The notes: a model not told the origin generated them from the letters alone. A stretch of 33,837 nt of DNA from Clostridia bacterium (GCA_024405755.1 JAKSOD010000014.1:1-33837); one strand, 5' to 3'. Shown: positions 1 through 7,884, counted from the stretch's first letter. A program made the numbers and translations.

Positions 1-1802
1 AAGACGACAAAGAAAAGATCCCGCGCGGCTTTGTCGATCCGGTCGGCTATTTCGCGCTCTCCTCGGCAACGACGGCGTCGGAACTGCAGAACATGATGTA
101 CACCGTGGACGAATACTATCTCATCCCAATCAAACTGAACACCTACGGCTCGTCCATCTACAGGATCTCACCGAAAGGCGATATCCCGTTTGAAGCGTCC
201 CCGGTCGCGGTCAACGGGAAAACGAAATTCACCATTCACGGCGCGGCGTCAAATGCGGAAGGAACGGATACGATCGATCTGACGCTCACAAACTTCGGAC
301 GGCACGGTAGCTTTTATAAGTTTCAGGCGGACGTATCCGGCTGGGAGACCATCACCGACAGTGACGGCGACAAGAGAGAGAACAACTTCGACTACTGGTG
401 GACCTCGACCTGGAATATGGACGAAGGCACTCCGACCACGAGCCTCACGTTCACGACCCTGCTCACCGATGACGGCGGAAAAGAATATCCGAGCAAATAT
501 ATGGCCATGATCACGTTCCGGATCGCGGGCATCAAACCCACCAAGCGGAGCGAAGCCTACCTGGAGGAACACGATATCAAGAGTATCGCCCCGACCGGAG
601 GCGGCGGTGACAGTCTGCCCGAGACCGTCGGCGGCATCATCGGCGTGAGCCTCGTGACCGCGCTGATCGGCGGCGCCGCCGGTGCCGTCGCAAGCACCGC
701 GGGGTCGATCATAGGTGCTGCAGCCGGAGCTGCGGCAGGAGAGGCAGGATCAGCTGCGGGCGCAGCCGCGGCAGAGGCTGCCGGTTCAGGTCTTGGCGGC
801 TTCGACTTCGGACCGCATATCCGGGTGGACGGGGACGGTGACCTGAACGTCAGGGACCCCGCGACCGGAGAAGAACGGCTATATAAGGCCAACGGAGACG
901 GGACTTACACCAATCCCCTGACCGGCGCGACCTATACCCCGTCGGAGCTGAAGGATTCCATTGCGAGCCGTGAGGAGAACGCCGACCTCATCCGTCAGGA
1001 CGAAGCCGTCCGCAAGGAGGCGGTGACAGAGCAGGCAGAGGACAACAAAAACGTCTCCTTCTACGACGCGGAGGCAAAAGCCGAAAAGGCAGCCGCCGAA
1101 AAAGAAGCGGAACACGATCTGTATAAAGAAAAGATGTATTTCAAGCACGGTGTTGAAGAGGGTGACGACAAGGGCGTGAAGCGCGACATCCTCGAAAAGG
1201 CCAACGCGGAATACGAGAATCAGGCAAAATACGAAGCACGCGCCGAATACGCGAACGCCGGATACGAGACCGCGAAGGAGACCAAGCAGGCGGCGGACGT
1301 TGCGATCGACATTATGGCGGAAATCGACCAGACCGGCATGGGCAAAGTTGTCAAGGACGGTTACGCGGTAGCTTCCTCCGCAGCGGGCAACGTGGGCGAG
1401 GTCATGGCAGGCGAAAAATCGATGGGTGCCGCGCTCGCGCAGACCGTTGTGGATTCCACCGTGGAGCTTACGAAAAATCACGTGGACAGCGGCGCCGGGA
1501 AATTTGCCGCCAACATCTTCGGAGACAGCGCGAAGGAAATGTCCAAAGAGGCACTCAAGGGCGGAAGTCTGGAAGATATCCGGAAAGCCGGTGAAAAGGG
1601 CGCGATCAGCGGCGCCGTCAACGCGACGGTCGACGTTGCCTTCGACGGAGCCGGAGAACTTGCTTCCTCCGCAATGAAGAACGGCGAAAAAGTCATCGGC
1701 AAAGCCTTTGGCGAAGAAATCACGAAGGAAACCGCGGCGAACGCCGCAAAAACCCTTGCGAATGATGCGGTCAAAAACACGCTCAGCGGAGACGACGACT
1801 GA
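1..1802 (+). CDS. Large glycine-zipper / coiled-coil protein, 5' partial, function unknown
   Basis: The reading frame is open from base 3 with no stop, so the true start lies outside the window; the first internal ATG (93) has no ribosome binding site. About 599 residues are visible. Counting from that internal Met, residues 1-170 are beta-rich, polar and aromatic. Residues about 175-235 are an Ala/Gly stretch with repeated small-xxx-small spacing (glycine zipper), which could insert in or pack against a membrane. A short Gly/Asp/Asn-rich linker follows. Residues about 285-400 are a charged Glu/Lys/Ala coiled coil, and the tail is an Ala/Gly-rich amphipathic helical region ending in three aspartates. 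I recognise no family. It lies 17 bp upstream of a membrane-protein gene in the same orientation, so the two are probably co-transcribed. The layout vaguely recalls secreted or polymorphic-toxin-type proteins, but no catalytic motif is visible. Confidence 0.8.
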   Translation, partial: DDKEKIPRGFVDPVGYFALSSATTASELQNMMYTVDEYYLIPIKLNTYGSSIYRISPKGDIPFEASPVAVNGKTKFTIHGAASNAEGTDTIDLTLTNFGRHGSFYKFQADVSGWETITDSDGDKRENNFDYWWTSTWNMDEGTPTTSLTFTTLLTDDGGKEYPSKYMAMITFRIAGIKPTKRSEAYLEEHDIKSIAPTGGGGDSLPETVGGIIGVSLVTALIGGAAGAVASTAGSIIGAAAGAAAGEAGSAAGAAAAEAAGSGLGGFDFGPHIRVDGDGDLNVRDPATGEERLYKANGDGTYTNPLTGATYTPSELKDSIASREENADLIRQDEAVRKEAVTEQAEDNKNVSFYDAEAKAEKAAAEKEAEHDLYKEKMYFKHGVEEGDDKGVKRDILEKANAEYENQAKYEARAEYANAGYETAKETKQAADVAIDIMAEIDQTGMGKVVKDGYAVASSAAGNVGEVMAGEKSMGAALAQTVVDSTVELTKNHVDSGAGKFAANIFGDSAKEMSKEALKGGSLEDIRKAGEKGAISGAVNATVDVAFDGAGELASSAMKNGEKVIGKAFGEEITKETAANAAKTLANDAVKNTLSGDDD

Positions 1803-1819
1803 GAAAGGAGAACGAAACG

Positions 1820-2572
1820 ATGGATAAAGCAATGGAAAAAGACGGTTTCTTCAGAAAACTGATCAACGAGACCGTAACCCTCTTCAAGAATCCCAAAAAA
1901 CTGATCCCGACCTTCGTTCTCGCAGGTCTCTGGATCCTTCTTTCCCTGCTGACCGCGTTCGGCGTGACACCTCCGTTCGTGAAGATCCTGAATGTGATCA
2001 CCTTCTCGGGCGGCGGAATGTACGGAGGACTCCTCGGCGCGATCGGCGGCATCTTCGGAAAAGCATTGTTTGCCGCGTTCGTGACCGGGATCGTCAACGC
2101 GATAGTAAAGAAAGAAAAACCTCTTTCCGACTCGGGAAAGGGGATCAAAGCACTCTTTGACAAGTCCGTTTTCAGCGGACTGAATGCCATCTCCGCGTTC
2201 GTTCTGTTCGCGGGGATCGGAATCCTGCTGAATCTGTTTTTCAACGTCACCTCCAACCCGCAGAACTGCGCGATCTCGTTCGTGTGCCTTCTGGGGACGG
2301 TCACGGCGATGGGAAGCCGACACGGATTGCTTTTCACGGTCCTGTTCAAGCTGCTCGGCATTTTTACAAAAGGGAAAGCACCGTCTATGACTGCGGTGAA
2401 CCGTGCGCTGACGGGATTGTCTGCCGGATTCACACTCGGATTTTCATTGACGTTCGCAAGACTTCCGTGGTTGACGGCACTCATCGGCGGCGTTTTGGCA
2501 GTGGGCGGTATCGTATGTGCCGTCATCGGGAGAACCCCAAAGGTGCAGGTTTCCTCATTTTGTATCGTCTGA
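1820..2572 (+). CDS. Polytopic membrane protein, function unknown
   Basis: A 250-residue protein starting 17 bp after the preceding stop with a clear site (AAAGGAG) before the ATG. After a charged amphipathic N-terminus there are about six hydrophobic segments: near residues 28-50, 55-75 (Gly-rich), 78-98, 133-155, 160-180 and 205-238. Cytosolic loops are Lys-rich. There is no signal peptide or catalytic motif. The tight spacing suggests an operon with the upstream glycine-zipper protein, so it may anchor or translocate that protein; this is inference from position only. No family is recognised. Confidence 0.8.
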   Translation: MDKAMEKDGFFRKLINETVTLFKNPKKLIPTFVLAGLWILLSLLTAFGVTPPFVKILNVITFSGGGMYGGLLGAIGGIFGKALFAAFVTGIVNAIVKKEKPLSDSGKGIKALFDKSVFSGLNAISAFVLFAGIGILLNLFFNVTSNPQNCAISFVCLLGTVTAMGSRHGLLFTVLFKLLGIFTKGKAPSMTAVNRALTGLSAGFTLGFSLTFARLPWLTALIGGVLAVGGIVCAVIGRTPKVQVSSFCIV

Positions 2573-2626
2573 CGAAAAATCTGACGGCGCATCTGCACCG
2601 CCAGAATTGTGCGGTATTGCATTAAT

Positions 2627-2664
2627 TTTTGCCGGAATGCCGCAAGTGCGGCATTCCGGCAAAA
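2627..2664. repeat. Perfect 17-bp inverted repeat
   Basis: Arms 2627-2643 and 2648-2664 are perfectly complementary around a 4-nt loop (AAGT). It lies 54 bp beyond the stop of the membrane-protein gene. The hairpin is strong but is not followed by a T-run on either strand beyond its own A/T ends, so it may terminate transcription bidirectionally or be a remnant of an intergenic repeat. A second, 9-bp inverted repeat (2740-2748 with 2772-2780) lies between it and the convergent acyltransferase gene. Confidence 0.7.
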
Positions 2665-2806
2665 CGGCGGCGTTCGTCGGATGATAACTTCCTTCCCATA
2701 AATAATCGTCGCCGAAAAGGTTTCCATATTAATCGTGAAATCCTCCGGCATTCTGATTTTAAATCATTATACCGGAGGATCGCGTTATTAAAGTGTACGA
2801 CAGTTT

Positions 2807-3952
2807 TTATTCTCCTTTGTCTGCTATCTCATTATTGCGAAGATTTTTACCATAAAATGTCTTATCAATAAAATGATTGATTCCGCAATACTTAAAGATC
2901 ATATAGCGAGTGATCGAGAGCAAATCAAACAAAATGAAGAGAATGACCGCCGTTCCTATGACAGAAAAAACAAGCTTGCACGGAGAAAAAGAAGCATATT
3001 CCTTATAGCGCAAATACATGAATTTGTCCCATATAATCGGTCCGACATGGATCAAATATACACCAAAAGAACATTTCCCTAAAAGCACCACTGTTTTTCT
3101 GAGTCCTTTCGGTTTGATTCTTACTTGGGCAAAAAACAATAGGAGACACAGTGCCATAATAACTATGAAAGGCGAAGTGTAGTTAACAAACCTGTCAAGA
3201 ATTGACCAGACAGACCCGCTCTTTTCGATAATTTTTGCATTGCAAAGATCAACCTTGTGCATTTCCATTGACCATGCAAATGCTGACGAAAAAAGAAAAA
3301 CCGGAATTGTCACATACCACTTCGCCCATTTCGGGATCCCGTATAGTCTGAAATACGCTCCGAAAACATAGAGGATTATCAACCACATTCCACAGTAGCC
3401 TCCGCCAAGGACAAAATCATCCCCGCCGTTGAATATATGCAAAGTGAAGGTCGTTACAAAAAGAAATGTAAGTATTGCCAAGTGATTCCTTTTCCCGATT
3501 TTTTCCAAACCTATATTTAAAAGAGGAATAAACGGGAAAAGGAGTGCGTAAGCATTGAAATACCAAAATGTTTTTGAAGTAAGCGGTAAAAATGTTTCTG
3601 AAAGACTCCACTCAATGCTGTTATCCGTAAAAAACAACTTGGCGACCGCAAGAGGAACAACAAGCCAGAAAACCACCTCCAGCCAGCGCAATACAAAACG
3701 ACTGAATTTGAATTCACGTTCTTTGTTAACAAAGCCGGAAATCACGGCATAGCAATCAACAGAGCAGTAACCGAGTGTTTCAAGGAACCATGCTGTGCAG
3801 AACTGTTCTCTGTGTCCGCCGGAGTATCCTATTACACCACCTTGTCCAAGAATGTGCAAAACCAGTATCAGGAACATTGAAACACAGCGAAACAGTTCCA
3901 CACCTTCATTTCTGTCAGACGATGTTTTTCCTGCTGATTCAATCCGGAACAT
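2807..3952 (-). CDS. Acyltransferase 3 family membrane protein
   Basis: A 381-residue integral membrane protein with about ten hydrophobic segments and the N-terminal signature of the acyltransferase-3 (OatA/WecH/NodX-like) family: an Arg ten residues before a His in the first membrane helix (RCVSMFLILVLH), followed by a Tyr/Phe-rich second helix. Such enzymes move acetyl or succinyl groups to sugars of peptidoglycan, polysaccharides or antibiotics; the substrate here is unknown. No SGNH domain is fused at the C-terminus, so it is the membrane part only. The ATG (with GGAG about 9 nt upstream) lies inside the end of the preceding gene, a 14-nt overlap that implies translational coupling to the sigma-factor operon. 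Its base composition is more AT-rich than its neighbours, which may hint at transfer. Confidence 0.85.
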   Translation of the reverse strand: MFRIESAGKTSSDRNEGVELFRCVSMFLILVLHILGQGGVIGYSGGHREQFCTAWFLETLGYCSVDCYAVISGFVNKEREFKFSRFVLRWLEVVFWLVVPLAVAKLFFTDNSIEWSLSETFLPLTSKTFWYFNAYALLFPFIPLLNIGLEKIGKRNHLAILTFLFVTTFTLHIFNGGDDFVLGGGYCGMWLIILYVFGAYFRLYGIPKWAKWYVTIPVFLFSSAFAWSMEMHKVDLCNAKIIEKSGSVWSILDRFVNYTSPFIVIMALCLLLFFAQVRIKPKGLRKTVVLLGKCSFGVYLIHVGPIIWDKFMYLRYKEYASFSPCKLVFSVIGTAVILFILFDLLSITRYMIFKYCGINHFIDKTFYGKNLRNNEIADKGE

Positions 3953-4679
3953 AGGTATTCTGCTCCATCTTGAAGAATGAATAATAATTCGTCACTTCAT
4001 TTTCATCGATGGCTATGTCAATATCGGACAGGCAGAAAATCTGATTATCCGGAGTAATGACCGCTTCCACGTCACCAACCCACAAATATACAAGTTCATC
4101 ACCTTTGTGCTCAGATAAGAACTTTCCGTATTCTGCAAATCCGGGAGATCCCCAGGCTGAATAATGATGCAGTCCGTTTTCATCCTTTGTCACACTGATG
4201 ACAGCGATAATCTCATCACCGCTGTACGCAAAAAAATCTCTCCAATCAACAGCCATACTGTTTCCGTCGTCGCCTGTACGCATATGAGAGTATCCCGCAG
4301 ACGATATTCTGAAGTTTTTCATCTGCACACCACAAGCTTTCAACTCAGATTGAATCCCGTCGCTTATGCTTTCCAGAAAAGCATAGCCTTCTTCATTACT
4401 GACCGCGTAGTCTGTTCCTGTCAGTTTACATTCAACCTTGGTATTGATCATTCCATTGATCCCGCCGGCTCCATCGACCAAGTCATTGCTTGGATTATTG
4501 TTGAAGTTAATCATCGGAATTGCTGCGATAGCACATACAGCCACAAGACAAGCGGCTGCAATTCCCAATACTGATTTCAGAATTCTTTTTTTCTTCGTCG
4601 GTACTGCTCTCACATCAGCAGCAACAATGAGATCATCGTCGATATTGCCCAGTATTTCCTGAAACATCATGCTTCTCAT
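3939..4679 (-). CDS. Single-pass membrane protein, putative anti-sigma factor
   Basis: A 246-residue protein beginning at an ATG that overlaps the sigma-factor stop (ATGA); the longer reading would need a TTG. AGAAGG lies 9 nt upstream. The cytoplasmic N-terminus (about 35 residues) contains a 'LGNIDDDLI..A' motif seen in Clostridial proteins encoded next to ECF sigma factors, then a Lys/Arg cluster and one transmembrane helix near residues 35-57. The remaining ~185 residues are extracytoplasmic and unrecognised. Position directly after an ECF sigma gene and the inside-TM-outside layout make an anti-sigma/sensor role likely. There is no zinc-binding HxxxCxxC motif, so it is not a ZAS-type anti-sigma factor. 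Confidence 0.75.
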   Translation of the reverse strand: MRSMMFQEILGNIDDDLIVAADVRAVPTKKKRILKSVLGIAAACLVAVCAIAAIPMINFNNNPSNDLVDGAGGINGMINTKVECKLTGTDYAVSNEEGYAFLESISDGIQSELKACGVQMKNFRISSAGYSHMRTGDDGNSMAVDWRDFFAYSGDEIIAVISVTKDENGLHHYSAWGSPGFAEYGKFLSEHKGDELVYLWVGDVEAVITPDNQIFCLSDIDIAIDENEVTNYYSFFKMEQNTYVPD

Positions 4680-5233
4680 GTGATCCAACCTTCTTTCATT
4701 AAATATTTTTTAAGTTTTTGTCTTGTTCTTTGAAGTCCGACCTTAACTTTTCCTTCACTGAAATCAAATCTCTCGCAAATGCTTTTAATGGAATCGCCAT
4801 ACCAGTATCTGCGAATCAGCATAATTCTTTCAGTTTCGGGGAGGGTACGCAAAAAATCGGATATAGACTTAGATACCTGTTCTTTTTGCACATCAGTAAC
4901 AAAGTCGTCATCGACGGCAATTTCTTCGATTTCGTCCAGTGATGCCGCAAACTCACCGGTGAACCGCTTGGCAGCGTGATTCTGTCTCCAACGTGATATG
5001 GATATTTCGCGAGTCAATTTTCCAATATATGCCTTAAAATTGCCGGGTTTCTGCGGTGGAATGCTGTTCCACGCTGCGTTCAATGCTTCATTTACACATT
5101 CTTCGGCATCCTGATCGTTCCCGAGAATGTTTCTTGAAATATATGTGCAGTATCTCTCATATTTGTTTTGTGTTTCTTCTACTGCCCTTTCAGACCGTTT
5201 CCAAAACAAACCAACTATTTCTTCGTCCTTCAT
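4676..5233 (-). CDS. ECF-type RNA polymerase sigma-70 factor
   Basis: A 185-residue sigma factor. Region 2 spans about residues 20-85, with the 'DAEECVNEAL..AW' segment typical of sigma-70 region 2.2. Region 4 spans about 125-178, with a helix-turn-helix (YGDSIKSICERFDFSEGKVK) followed by an 'RTRQKLKKYL' tail. There is no region 1 or 3. AAGGAAGGAGG precedes the ATG by 6 nt. It is the first gene of an overlapping operon with the membrane protein and the acyltransferase, so it probably directs its own operon in response to an envelope signal. A TATAAT-like -10 is present upstream (5314-5319, complement) without a good -35. Confidence 0.93.
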   Translation of the reverse strand: MKDEEIVGLFWKRSERAVEETQNKYERYCTYISRNILGNDQDAEECVNEALNAAWNSIPPQKPGNFKAYIGKLTREISISRWRQNHAAKRFTGEFAASLDEIEEIAVDDDFVTDVQKEQVSKSISDFLRTLPETERIMLIRRYWYGDSIKSICERFDFSEGKVKVGLQRTRQKLKKYLMKEGWIT

Positions 5234-5429
5234 TTTTGCCTCCTTCCTTGATTTTTGAAAGGCCTTTCACTTATATACCCGCAGAAAAGCGGAAAAAGTA
5301 ACACCTGAATAAAATTATACACGAAAATTGGTAAAGAGGCGTTCGCGTTTCTCGTTAACGTCAAAAATCCGGTTTGATAAACGATCCGTTTTTCATTCTT
5401 TCCTTCCTCAGTAAATACATCTGTTTCGC

Positions 5430-5459
5430 GAATAATTCCCCGTTCACATCACATACTGA
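5430..5459 (+). promoter_or_regulatory. Possible sporulation (sigma-G/F-like) promoter
   Basis: GAATA (5430-5434), a 17-bp spacer, then CATACTGA (5452-5459). This resembles the forespore sigma-G consensus (GNATR / CATnnTA). The predicted start would fall only a few bases before the ribosome binding site of the 43-residue peptide. No comparable sigma-A promoter was seen. Short motifs like this can occur by chance. Confidence 0.3.
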
Positions 5460-5482
5460 TCATAAGGAAAGGAGTGACGTTT

Positions 5483-5614
5483 ATGCAGGAAGCCAAAAAC
5501 GCGAAAAACTGTCCGAAACCCAAAGACAAAAAACTTACAAAACCCGGTGACATCAAAGGTAAGATCGAAGTTCCCGACAAAAGAGAACGCAGAGACGGAC
5601 CGGGCGGAAATTAA
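5483..5614 (+). CDS. 43-residue Lys-rich small protein, function unknown
   Basis: A short ORF with a very strong ribosome binding site (AAGGAAAGGAG, 8 nt before ATG) and a perfect terminator 20 bp after its stop, so it is an independent transcription unit. The product is 43 residues, hydrophilic, rich in Lys, Asp, Pro and Gly, with a single Cys and a C-terminus ending RRDGPGGN. It has no signal peptide or membrane segment. Size and composition recall minor small acid-soluble spore proteins, and a sigma-G-like promoter may precede it, but no family could be assigned. Confidence 0.75.
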   Translation: MQEAKNAKNCPKPKDKKLTKPGDIKGKIEVPDKRERRDGPGGN

Positions 5615-5633
5615 ATTTTGCCGAAATGTCGAC

Positions 5634-5679
5634 GGGGTGTAAAAAAACTCATTACCGAGTTTTTTTACACCCCTTTTTT
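5634..5679 (+). terminator. Rho-independent terminator
   Basis: A perfect 17-bp stem (5634-5650 with 5657-5673), 6-nt loop and six T. It ends the 43-residue peptide transcript and abuts the convergent acetyltransferase gene, whose stop codon overlaps the T-run. Confidence 0.95.
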
Positions 5680-6203
5680 CAGTTTTCGGGATTCAGCAAG
5701 GAATAAATATATGTGTTTTTCCAGATCGGATTCCCGTCTTCGTCTCTGCGGAAGAAAACATCTTTCGTAAGAAAACCCTCACGGATAAAGCCGAGTTTCT
5801 CAAGAAGCCGCCACGAAGCGGTGTTCTCCGGATCGCAGTCCGCCTCGATACGGTGCGCTCCCTCGCAAAACGCCTCCCTGCATACGGCTGATGCCGCTTC
5901 ATAGGCGTAACCCCGCCTCCAATATTTGGGATTCAATATATATCCGATCTCATAGCAGTATTCGCATTCGCCTTTTCCGAAGTATATATGTCCGATCATT
6001 TTGCCGGACTCCCTCTCTTCGATGGCAAAACAATCGCCGCCTTCTATCCTCTGCGCAAGATTATCCTGCGCCTCTTTATAGTCCATTACGTCGTATGGCT
6101 CAAATGCGACCGCACGCGGATCGGAAATGTATTCGTAAAAATCATCAAGATCCGTCTGTGCCATCGGTCTGACGATCAGTCTGTCGGTCACTGTAATTTC
6201 CAT
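5679..6203 (-). CDS. GNAT family N-acetyltransferase (RimJ/RimL-like)
   Basis: A 174-residue acetyltransferase. It opens with the 'TDRLIVRPM...DL..FYEYISDP' pattern of the RimJ/RimL (Acetyltransf_3) branch. The acetyl-CoA pyrophosphate loop is WRRGYAYEA (about residues 97-105), and 'NTASWRLLEKLGFIREG' (about 128-144) is the usual C-terminal CoA motif. The family acetylates ribosomal protein N-termini, amino acids, or antibiotics; the substrate cannot be read here. AGGAG lies 9 nt upstream of the ATG. Monocistronic by context. Confidence 0.92.
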   Translation of the reverse strand: MEITVTDRLIVRPMAQTDLDDFYEYISDPRAVAFEPYDVMDYKEAQDNLAQRIEGGDCFAIEERESGKMIGHIYFGKGECEYCYEIGYILNPKYWRRGYAYEAASAVCREAFCEGAHRIEADCDPENTASWRLLEKLGFIREGFLTKDVFFRRDEDGNPIWKNTYIYSLLNPEN

Positions 6204-6327
6204 CTTTCAAATCTCCTGTTCTGCTTATGTATTGTTTTCCGTTTGTCAGACGTCCTATCCGTTTTTTCATTCATTCCGAACGAAATAAGACAAATTTCAG
6301 TCAAATGCCGTTTTTCTCCCGCGCCAC

Positions 6328-6356
6328 TTGAATTTTCTGACGGATTATGGTATTAT
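6328..6356 (+). promoter_or_regulatory. Sigma-A promoter of the 5'-nucleotidase gene
   Basis: TTGAAT (6328-6333), 17-bp spacer, TATTAT (6351-6356), with TGG just before the -10 (extended -10). The predicted transcript starts near 6363, which rules out the in-frame ATG at 6328 and supports the ATG at 6391. Confidence 0.8.
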
Positions 6357-6390
6357 TAAGTCAGTCTATGCGAACGGAAGGAGACGCTCG

Positions 6391-7290
6391 ATGGCACTTA
6401 CACTCGATGATAAACTCGTGGTGGGGATCTCATCACGGGCTCTGTTTGACCTTGAAGAAGAAAACGGAATATATGAAAACGAAGGACTCGATGCCTACTC
6501 GGACTATCAGCTGGGGCACGAGAACGACATTCTCAAACCCGGGACCGCTTTTCCGCTGATCAAAGCTCTTCACCAACTGAACACCAACGGCAAGTATCTG
6601 ACCGAGATCATAATCATGTCGAAAAACTCCGCGGACACGAGCCTGCGCGTGTTCAATTCGATAAAACACTACGGACTCAACATCAGCCGCGCGGCACTTG
6701 TGGGCGGCGCACCGATCGCGCCGTATCTGACGGCATTCCGCACCGATCTTTTTCTTTCTGCCGACGAGGCAGACGTAGAGGAGGCGATCAATGCCGGGAT
6801 CGCCGCCGGAATAATCTGCTCACATTCAAATCTTCCCATTGACCCCGAGCGGGAAATAGACAAGATACGTATCGCCTTCGACGGCGACGCAGTCCTTTTC
6901 TCCGACGAGGCGGAACGTATCTATCAGGAGCAGGGACTTGAAGCCTTTGCCGAACACGAACGGGAAAACGCCCAAAAACCGCTTCCCGAAGGTCCTTTCG
7001 CAAAACTTCTGAAAACTATTTCCGTAATACAGAAAAACTTTCCGAAAGATTCAGTTCCGATCCGCACGGCACTCGTTACTGCCCGCAATGCCCCGGCTCA
7101 TGAGCGCGTGGTGCGCACTCTCCGCGCGTGGAATGTGCGTATCGACGAGGCGTTCTTTCTCGGCGGAATACAGAAAAGCGAAGTGCTGAAGGCCTTCGAT
7201 GCTAACATTTTCTTCGACGATCAGACCGTGCATACCGACCCCGCGTCGAAACTCGTTCCCGCGGCGCGTGTGCCTTATAAAACTGTTTAA
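6391..7290 (+). CDS. Cytosolic 5'-nucleotidase (NT5C1/PF06189 type)
   Basis: A 299-residue protein starting at an ATG with GGAAGGAG 8 nt upstream. It matches the 5'-nucleotidase family best known from vertebrate cytosolic 5'-nucleotidase 1A/1B and found in scattered bacteria: an N-terminal 'LVVGISSRALFDLEEEN' segment, 'GTAFPLIKALHQLN', 'IIIMSKNSADTSLRVFNSI', and the HAD-like 'IAFDGDAVLFSDEAE' near residues 182-196, where the Asp pair is the likely phosphoryl-transfer site. The expected reaction is dephosphorylation of AMP/IMP-type nucleotides in the cytoplasm. It has its own promoter and faces the thioredoxin gene. Confidence 0.92.
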   Translation: MALTLDDKLVVGISSRALFDLEEENGIYENEGLDAYSDYQLGHENDILKPGTAFPLIKALHQLNTNGKYLTEIIIMSKNSADTSLRVFNSIKHYGLNISRAALVGGAPIAPYLTAFRTDLFLSADEADVEEAINAGIAAGIICSHSNLPIDPEREIDKIRIAFDGDAVLFSDEAERIYQEQGLEAFAEHERENAQKPLPEGPFAKLLKTISVIQKNFPKDSVPIRTALVTARNAPAHERVVRTLRAWNVRIDEAFFLGGIQKSEVLKAFDANIFFDDQTVHTDPASKLVPAARVPYKTV

Positions 7291-7298
7291 CACAAGCG

Positions 7299-7323
7299 GG
7301 GGTATCTTTGAGGGGGATACCCC
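7299..7323. terminator. Hairpin between convergent genes
   Basis: An 8-bp stem (7299-7306 with 7316-7323) lies between the ends of the 5'-nucleotidase and thioredoxin genes. It has only a weak T-tract on either side, so it is a possible bidirectional terminator. Confidence 0.45.
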
Positions 7324-7331
7324 ATATTTAA

Positions 7332-7640
7332 TCAGAACAGCGCAGTGATATTTTCCTTCGGAACAAAACCGACTGAATTTCCGGTCACTTCCCCGCCCTT
7401 GAAAATCAAGACCGTGGGGATCACGGAAATACCGTATTTCACGGCAAGTTCCGGCTCGTCGTCAACATTTACCTTGCCAACCTTGACCTTACCGTCATAT
7501 TCCCGGGCGATACCTTCAATCACGGGAGCAAGCATACGGCACGGACCGCACCAGACTGCCCAGAAATCCACAAGCACCGGGATCTCCGAACGAAGAACTT
7601 CCGACTCAAAATTATCTTTTGTGAGCGTAATTTCAGCCAT
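7332..7640 (-). CDS. trxA: Thioredoxin
   Basis: A 102-residue thioredoxin with the classical WCGPC active site (Cys31, Cys34), the buried Asp of 'LVDFWA', and the cis-proline motif 'VIPT' near residue 75. The C-terminal helix is a few residues shorter than in E. coli TrxA. It lies 40 bp downstream of the ferredoxin:thioredoxin reductase-like gene in the same direction with GGGAGAAG before its ATG, so the neighbour is its likely electron donor. It acts in the cytoplasm as a general disulfide reductant. Confidence 0.96.
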   Translation of the reverse strand: MAEITLTKDNFESEVLRSEIPVLVDFWAVWCGPCRMLAPVIEGIAREYDGKVKVGKVNVDDEPELAVKYGISVIPTVLIFKGGEVTGNSVGFVPKENITALF

Positions 7641-7680
7641 TTTATTTCTTCTCCCTTATTATAATATTTTCAAAATACTA

Positions 7681-7884
7681 TCAGTCCTCGCGGGACTTGT
7701 AGTAAAGCATACAATGACAAAATCCCTCGAAATCCGGATCTTCGATCTGTTCTCTGAATTCGCGGCACATACACTTATTGTCCTCGGTATGTTCACGGCG
7801 GCAGGGACAATATCCTCCCGTGTGTTTCAAACCCTCCCTGACAGCGTTCGCGATCTCAGCGTCGGGGTTGATTTTTACCTTCAT
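7681..7884 (-). CDS. Ferredoxin:thioredoxin reductase catalytic subunit-like protein
   Basis: A 67-residue protein with the diagnostic three Cys-X-Cys motifs of the FTR catalytic (beta) subunit: C26-P-C28, C38-M-C40 and C56-H-C58. By analogy with cyanobacterial/plastid FTR, Cys26, 38, 40 and 56 would bind a [4Fe-4S] cluster and Cys28/Cys58 would form the redox-active disulfide. It would pass electrons from reduced ferredoxin to thioredoxin. It is shorter than photosynthetic FTR-beta (~110 residues), mostly by loss of N-terminal sequence, and no variable (alpha) subunit gene is nearby, as known for FTR-like proteins of anaerobes. The start has GGAAGGAG upstream. It directly precedes the thioredoxin gene, which supports the pairing. 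Confidence 0.9.
   Translation of the reverse strand: MKVKINPDAEIANAVREGLKHTGGYCPCRREHTEDNKCMCREFREQIEDPDFEGFCHCMLYYKSRED

Noticed and set aside
2605..2620. 16-mer shared in inverse orientation with 7912-7927
   Set aside because: Both copies are intergenic, but the match does not extend by even one base on either side and a single 16-bp match over both strands of 34 kb is not unlikely by chance.
1478..2751. Long minus-strand ORFs opposite the first two genes
   Set aside because: They overlap coding regions with good ribosome binding sites and translate to compositionally odd, Ser/Pro/Phe-rich sequence without motifs.
3939..4688. Longer form of the anti-sigma-like protein starting at 4688
   Set aside because: That start codon would be TTG; the ATG three codons later overlaps the sigma stop as ATGA and has a properly spaced AGAAGG.
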